Assembly: GCA_002432945.1 (NCBI GenBank)
Contig: DJHE01000021.1
Location: forward strand, 20,538-49,316
Length of the DNA stretch: 28,779 nt
Direction of reading: 5' to 3'
Source: Synergistaceae bacterium UBA5827
GTDB lineage: Bacteria > Synergistota > Synergistia > Synergistales > 79-D21
Position numbers and translations under genes: made by a program. Positions 23,630 through 28,779 of this stretch are shown here, piece by piece. Each line of letters begins with the position of its first letter. Position 1 is the first letter of the stretch. The notes beneath the pieces are model-generated. The model worked only from the letters and a program-made list of their open reading frames with translations, was not told the origin of the DNA and made no database searches.

Positions 23630-24968
23630 TGGCGTTCAACGCCCGCTCGATTTCATGATCGGGCAGCTCGTAGGCCTGCAGCTTGCCCGCGAAATAAGCG
23701 TCATAGGCGGCCAGATCGACCAGGCCGTGTCCGCTCCAGTTGAAGAGGATGATTTTTTCCTTGCCTTCCTCCTTGGCGCGCATCGCTTCGTCGACGACGG
23801 CCGCCAGCACATGGTTGGTTTCCGGCGCCGGAATGAAGCCTTCCGAACGGGCCCACTTCACGCCCGCCTCGAAGGTCTTGAGCTGGTCGTAGGCGCGTGG
23901 CTCGATGAATTTTTCCCGGACCAGGTGGCTCACGATGGGCGCCATGCCGTGATACCGCAGACCGCCCGCGTGAATCGGCGCCGGAATGTAGTCGTGGCCG
24001 AGCGTGTACATCGGGAGCAGCGGCGTGGATTTGGCCAGATCGCCGAAATCGTAGGCGAAGGGGCCTTTGGTCATGGAGGGGCAGGACGTGGGTTCCGCGC
24101 CGACGATTTTCACTTCCTTGCCGTGGATTTTGTCGCAGACGAACGGCGTCGCGACGCCCGCGAAGTTGCTGCCGCCGCCGCAGCAGCCCATGACGACGTC
24201 GGGATAGAGGCCGAGTTTCTGCATCTGCTTGTGGGCCTCGAGGCCGATGATCGACTGGTAAAGAAGCACGTGATTGAGCACGCTGCCCAGGGAATATTTG
24301 GTGTTGGGCGTGGTGACGGCGTCTTCAATCGCTTCGCTGATGGCGATGCCCAGAGAACCGGGAGAATCCGGATGTTCGGCCAGTACGTTGCGGCCCGCCT
24401 GCGTCAGGGTGCTGGGGCTGGGAATGCATTCCGCGCCCCAGGCGTTCATCATCATGCGGCGGTAGGGCTTTTGCTCGTAGCTGACCTTCACCATGTAAAC
24501 CCGGCAGGGCAGGCCGAACATCTGGCAGGCCATGGAAAGGGCGCTGCCCCACTGGCCGGCGCCGGTTTCGGTGGTGATGCGCTTGGTGCCCGCCACCTTG
24601 TTGTAGTAGGCCATTGGAATGGCCGCGTTGGGTTTATGCGAGCCGGCAGGGCTCACGCCTTCATGCTTGTAATAAATCTGCACGGGGCAGCCCAGGAGCT
24701 TTTCAAAATTGCGCGCGCGGTAGAGAGGAGAGGGACGCCACAGGAGATATTTCTGGAGGACTTCATCGGGAATGTCGATCCAGCGCTGGGTGGACGCTTC
24801 CTGTTCGATGATGTTCATGGGGAAAATCGCCTCCAGATCGGCAGGCGTGACCGGTTGGCCGGTGGCGGGGTGCAGAGGCGGCCTCATCGGCGTCGGCAGA
24901 TCTGCCATTACATTGTACCACTGCCTGGGGATTTCCTGATCTTCCAATAATATTTTGACCTGTTCCAT
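23607..24968 (-). CDS. trpB: Tryptophan synthase beta chain, TrpB2 type
   Basis: A 453-residue pyridoxal-phosphate enzyme of the TrpB2 (TrpB-like) group, which joins L-serine and indole to make tryptophan. The PLP lysine is K112 in SPAGSHKPN; ITTETGAGQWGSALS carries the catalytic Glu and Gly-Gln region, and CCGGGSNFAG is the PLP phosphate loop. The N-terminal part (QWYNVMADLP, PPLHPATG) and length are those of TrpB2 and not of the 390-400-residue TrpB1 that pairs with TrpA. ATG 24968 has AGGAGAG about 6 nt upstream. No trpA or other trp gene is present, but a tryptophan-rich leader peptide and attenuator-like structure lie upstream on the same strand, which supports a real link to tryptophan. 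TrpB2 enzymes may also salvage free indole. Confidence 0.94.
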   Translation of the reverse strand: MEQVKILLEDQEIPRQWYNVMADLPTPMRPPLHPATGQPVTPADLEAIFPMNIIEQEASTQRWIDIPDEVLQKYLLWRPSPLYRARNFEKLLGCPVQIYYKHEGVSPAGSHKPNAAIPMAYYNKVAGTKRITTETGAGQWGSALSMACQMFGLPCRVYMVKVSYEQKPYRRMMMNAWGAECIPSPSTLTQAGRNVLAEHPDSPGSLGIAISEAIEDAVTTPNTKYSLGSVLNHVLLYQSIIGLEAHKQMQKLGLYPDVVMGCCGGGSNFAGVATPFVCDKIHGKEVKIVGAEPTSCPSMTKGPFAYDFGDLAKSTPLLPMYTLGHDYIPAPIHAGGLRYHGMAPIVSHLVREKFIEPRAYDQLKTFEAGVKWARSEGFIPAPETNHVLAAVVDEAMRAKEEGKEKIILFNWSGHGLVDLAAYDAYFAGKLQAYELPDHEIERALNAIKDFPKP

Positions 24969-25033
24969 AGACTCTCTCCTTTTTTAAAGTATTTGAGGCG
25001 CTGATTTTTTCCGGATGCCGGCGTACAGGCGTA

Positions 25034-25072
25034 AAAAAATGCCGTGGAGCTTATCTTCCCACGGCATTTTTT
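25034..25072 (-). terminator. Attenuator terminator upstream of trpB
   Basis: Minus-strand RNA folds into a 14-bp stem, AAAAAAUGCCGUGG with CCACGGCAUUUUUU (25059-25072 with 25034-25047), around an 11-nt loop, ending in a U-tract. It sits 65 nt before the trpB start and after the Trp-codon leader ORF, so it would stop transcription before trpB. It is also symmetric enough to end plus-strand transcripts. Confidence 0.88.
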
Positions 25073-25159
25073 ATATCGTAACGAGTCATGGGAAGGAGCT
25101 TCCCTGCCCATGCTCTGAGGTTTAAATGAGAGCTTACGGGCAGACTTTTTGCGTCTGCC
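25034..25159 (-). promoter_or_regulatory. Trp attenuator leader with alternative RNA pairings
   Basis: On the minus-strand RNA, strand 1 (25153-25159, GGCAGAC, beginning in the third Trp codon) pairs perfectly with strand 2 (25139-25145). Strand 2 can instead pair with strand 3: CUGCCC (25138-25143) with GGGCAG (25104-25109), plus GCUCU (25129-25133) with AGAGC (25112-25116). Strand 3 can also pair with strand 4: CAUGGG (25107-25112) with CCCAUG (25087-25092). Strand 4 can pair with the terminator top and loop: CUUCCCA (25089-25095) with UGGGAAG (25055-25061), extended by AGCU/AGCU. A ribosome stalled at the Trp codons would favour 2:3, freeing strand 4 to disturb the terminator; a ribosome reaching the stop would favour 3:4 and termination. 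The last step overlaps only three terminator stem pairs, so it is the weakest part of the model. Confidence 0.7.
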
Positions 25160-25193
25160 ACCACCAGTTTTTGTTGGAAAAACGTTTCAGCAT
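25134..25193 (-). CDS. trpL: Trp leader peptide (WWW), attenuator of trpB
   Basis: A 19-codon ORF on the minus strand reads MLKRFSNKNWWWQTQKVCP and stops with TAA. It has three consecutive tryptophan codons (25158-25166), an extreme density for a rare residue, like the trp leader peptides of enterobacteria (E. coli has two adjacent Trp codons). A GAGGT ribosome site lies 12 nt upstream of the ATG, slightly long. The ORF ends as a perfect 7-bp hairpin forms over its 3' half, and an intrinsic terminator follows before trpB. It is expected to act by ribosome stalling, not as a stable protein. It is not translated in any longer reading frame. Confidence is high for the layout and moderate for function. 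Confidence 0.85.
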   Translation of the reverse strand: MLKRFSNKNWWWQTQKVCP

Positions 25194-25227
25194 TGCTTGC
25201 AGCTTACCTCAAGTTTCATTGGTTTGC

Positions 25228-25257
25228 TGCGTAGCACAGCCGGGAGAGACTTGTCAA
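25228..25257 (-). promoter_or_regulatory. Candidate promoter of the trp leader
   Basis: A perfect TTGACA (25252-25257, minus strand) is followed after 18 nt by TGcTACGCA, a poor -10 preceded by an extended TG. Initiation near 25222 would put the leader peptide start about 29 nt into the transcript. The -10 is weak, so this is tentative. Confidence 0.45.
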
Positions 25258-25284
25258 GGACGAAATCATGGTTGCCGATTCCAA

Positions 25285-25314
25285 TTGACAAAGAAAAACC
25301 CTCTCCGTTATAGT
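25285..25314 (+). promoter_or_regulatory. Sigma-70-type promoter of the cation ATPase
   Basis: TTGACA (25285-25290) and TATAGT (25309-25314) are separated by 18 nt. Initiation near 25321 gives an untranslated leader of about 127 nt. It diverges from the trp leader promoter 28 nt away. The leader contains an AAGCCGGCTT palindrome before seven T (near 25395-25409), too tight a hairpin to call a terminator; no known riboswitch is recognisable. Confidence 0.75.
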
Positions 25315-25447
25315 GATATCGTATTTTACGTTCCTTGATTTTTTCCGGAGACCGAAACCATCGAAAAAATTTTCATTGTGCGGAAGAACAGGGGAAGCCG
25401 GCTTTTTTTCAATTGACTTCAACCAATACCACTTTGGAGGATGCATG

Positions 25448-28159
<2,712 letters not shown>

Positions 28160-28170
28160 CGCCGCGCGGT

Positions 28171-28199
28171 TTGACAAGGTTCGAAGGCTGTGTTACAAA
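28171..28199 (+). promoter_or_regulatory. Promoter of the rubrerythrin-like gene
   Basis: TTGACA (28171-28176), a 17-nt spacer and TACAAA (28194-28199) preceded by TG one base away (extended -10). It lies 12 bp after the ATPase stop, so the downstream gene has its own start; the leader would be about 110 nt. No terminator is visible between the two genes. Confidence 0.7.
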
Positions 28200-28318
28200 A
28201 ACGGCGGTCGCGGATGCGTTTTGTCTCTGTGAACGCCGCCCGCACAGGCTGGCGCATGACAACGGATGGATGCGGATCTCAAAACACGAACGATGGCATT
28301 TCGCCGGGGAGAAAAAAG

Positions 28319-28774
28319 ATGAACCAGGATCAGTTTACAAAGATTATTTCGGACGCGGTTAAGCGCGAGGTCGAGGCATTCACCTTTTATCAGGCGGTTT
28401 CCGAAAAAACCGCGGATCAGAATCTCAAAAGGCTCTTCAAGGATCTGGCCGATGAAGAAGCCAAGCACCGGCGCACGCTGGAAGGATATTTAATGAAAGG
28501 CGCGGCGAAAATTCATTTTTCCCAAGCGGCGGATTACAAAGTCACCGACGGGCTTGCCACGCCGCCGCTTACGCCCGATATGAAACCGGTGGACGGCCTG
28601 GTGATCGCCATTAAAAACGAGCTCGAAGCCATGCAGATGTACACGCAACTGGCGCGGGCCTGCGAGGACGAAGATTCGAAAAACATTTTTCTGGAGTTGG
28701 CGACGATGGAGCGCGGCCACAAAAACAAACTGGAAGAGATTTACACAAACATGGCGTTTCCGGAAGCCTGGTAA
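28319..28774 (+). CDS. Rubrerythrin-like ferritin-fold diiron protein
   Basis: A 151-residue four-helix protein of the rubrerythrin diiron family. The two half-sites are visible: E19 in REVEAFTFYQ with E47-xx-H50 in EEAKH, and E103 in NELEAMQMYT with E131-xx-H134 in MERGHK. There is no C-terminal rubredoxin (no CxxC pairs), so it would need a separate electron donor. Such proteins reduce peroxide or bind iron in anaerobes; the exact reaction is not certain. ATG 28319 follows GGGGAG about 8 nt upstream; a longer frame from 28190 has no ribosome site and an unlike N-terminus. The gene ends five bases before the window end. Confidence 0.88.
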   Translation: MNQDQFTKIISDAVKREVEAFTFYQAVSEKTADQNLKRLFKDLADEEAKHRRTLEGYLMKGAAKIHFSQAADYKVTDGLATPPLTPDMKPVDGLVIAIKNELEAMQMYTQLARACEDEDSKNIFLELATMERGHKNKLEEIYTNMAFPEAW

Positions 28775-28779
28775 GCCGG

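Noticed and set aside
23598..24950. 450-codon open frame on the plus strand
   Set aside because: It is antisense to trpB, rich in Ala, Gly, Arg and His with no recognisable motif. The minus strand has the PLP lysine and other TrpB motifs.
25081..25220. T-box or known riboswitch upstream of trpB
   Set aside because: I find no T-box GGGTGGTACCGCG-type sequence or stem I features; the Trp-codon ORF explains the leader better.
25321..25447. Metal-sensing riboswitch (yybP-ykoY type) before the cation ATPase
   Set aside because: The conserved loop sequences of that class are not present, and no stable multi-stem fold is evident.
28190..28318. N-terminal extension of the rubrerythrin-like protein
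   Set aside because: It starts inside the promoter (before the likely transcript start), has no ribosome site, and is unlike the family; ATG 28319 has a good one.

Overview
The window has two parts that look as if they come from different genomes. Positions 1 to about 23,500 form one dense block of plus-strand genes with short gaps or overlaps, many UUG/GUG starts, and frequent AGG (Arg) and GGA/GGG (Gly) codons. It holds the end of a V/A-type ATPase operon (subunits F, A, B, D), a gamma-carbonic-anhydrase-like protein, the RNase P RNA with its terminator, and a complete division and cell wall (dcw) cluster: mraZ, rsmH, ftsL, ftsI, murE, murF, mraY, murD, ftsW, murG, murC, murB, ftsQ, ftsA, ftsZ. 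A radical SAM gene follows. A bacterial V-type ATPase, a DNPR-type (meso-diaminopimelate) MurE and this gene order fit an anaerobic diderm such as Synergistota. That placement is inference from family knowledge, not a search.

From about 23,520 to the end, gene orientation becomes mixed and codon use shifts to GGC, CGC and GCG with little AGG. This part carries a trpB2-type tryptophan synthase beta chain (minus strand), a P2-type cation ATPase (plus) and a rubrerythrin-like diiron protein (plus), each apparently with its own promoter. It resembles a syntrophic Desulfobacterota-type genome, but that is a guess. The break coincides with a radical SAM reading frame that runs through a minus-strand terminator and into the 3' end of trpB, and with a GC-rich palindrome containing a NotI site. 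Either a chimeric assembly or clone, or a horizontal-transfer boundary, would explain it.

The most interesting element is in the 479-bp gap between trpB and the ATPase. On the minus strand, upstream of trpB, lies an unannotated 19-residue ORF, MLKRFSNKNWWWQTQKVCP, with three consecutive Trp codons. It is followed by a perfect 7-bp hairpin starting inside the last Trp codon, a set of alternative pairings, and an intrinsic terminator 65 nt before the trpB start. This has the architecture of a ribosome-mediated trp attenuator, here controlling a lone trpB2 gene rather than a trp operon.

In the left block, the ATPase genes encode parts of the soluble ATP-driven head and central stalk. The dcw genes make the peptidoglycan precursor from UDP-MurNAc (MurB to MurF), transfer it to lipid (MraY, MurG), polymerise and crosslink it at the septum (FtsW, FtsI), and assemble the divisome (FtsL, FtsQ, FtsA, FtsZ). 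A four-repeat MraZ operator upstream of mraZ suggests autoregulation of the cluster.
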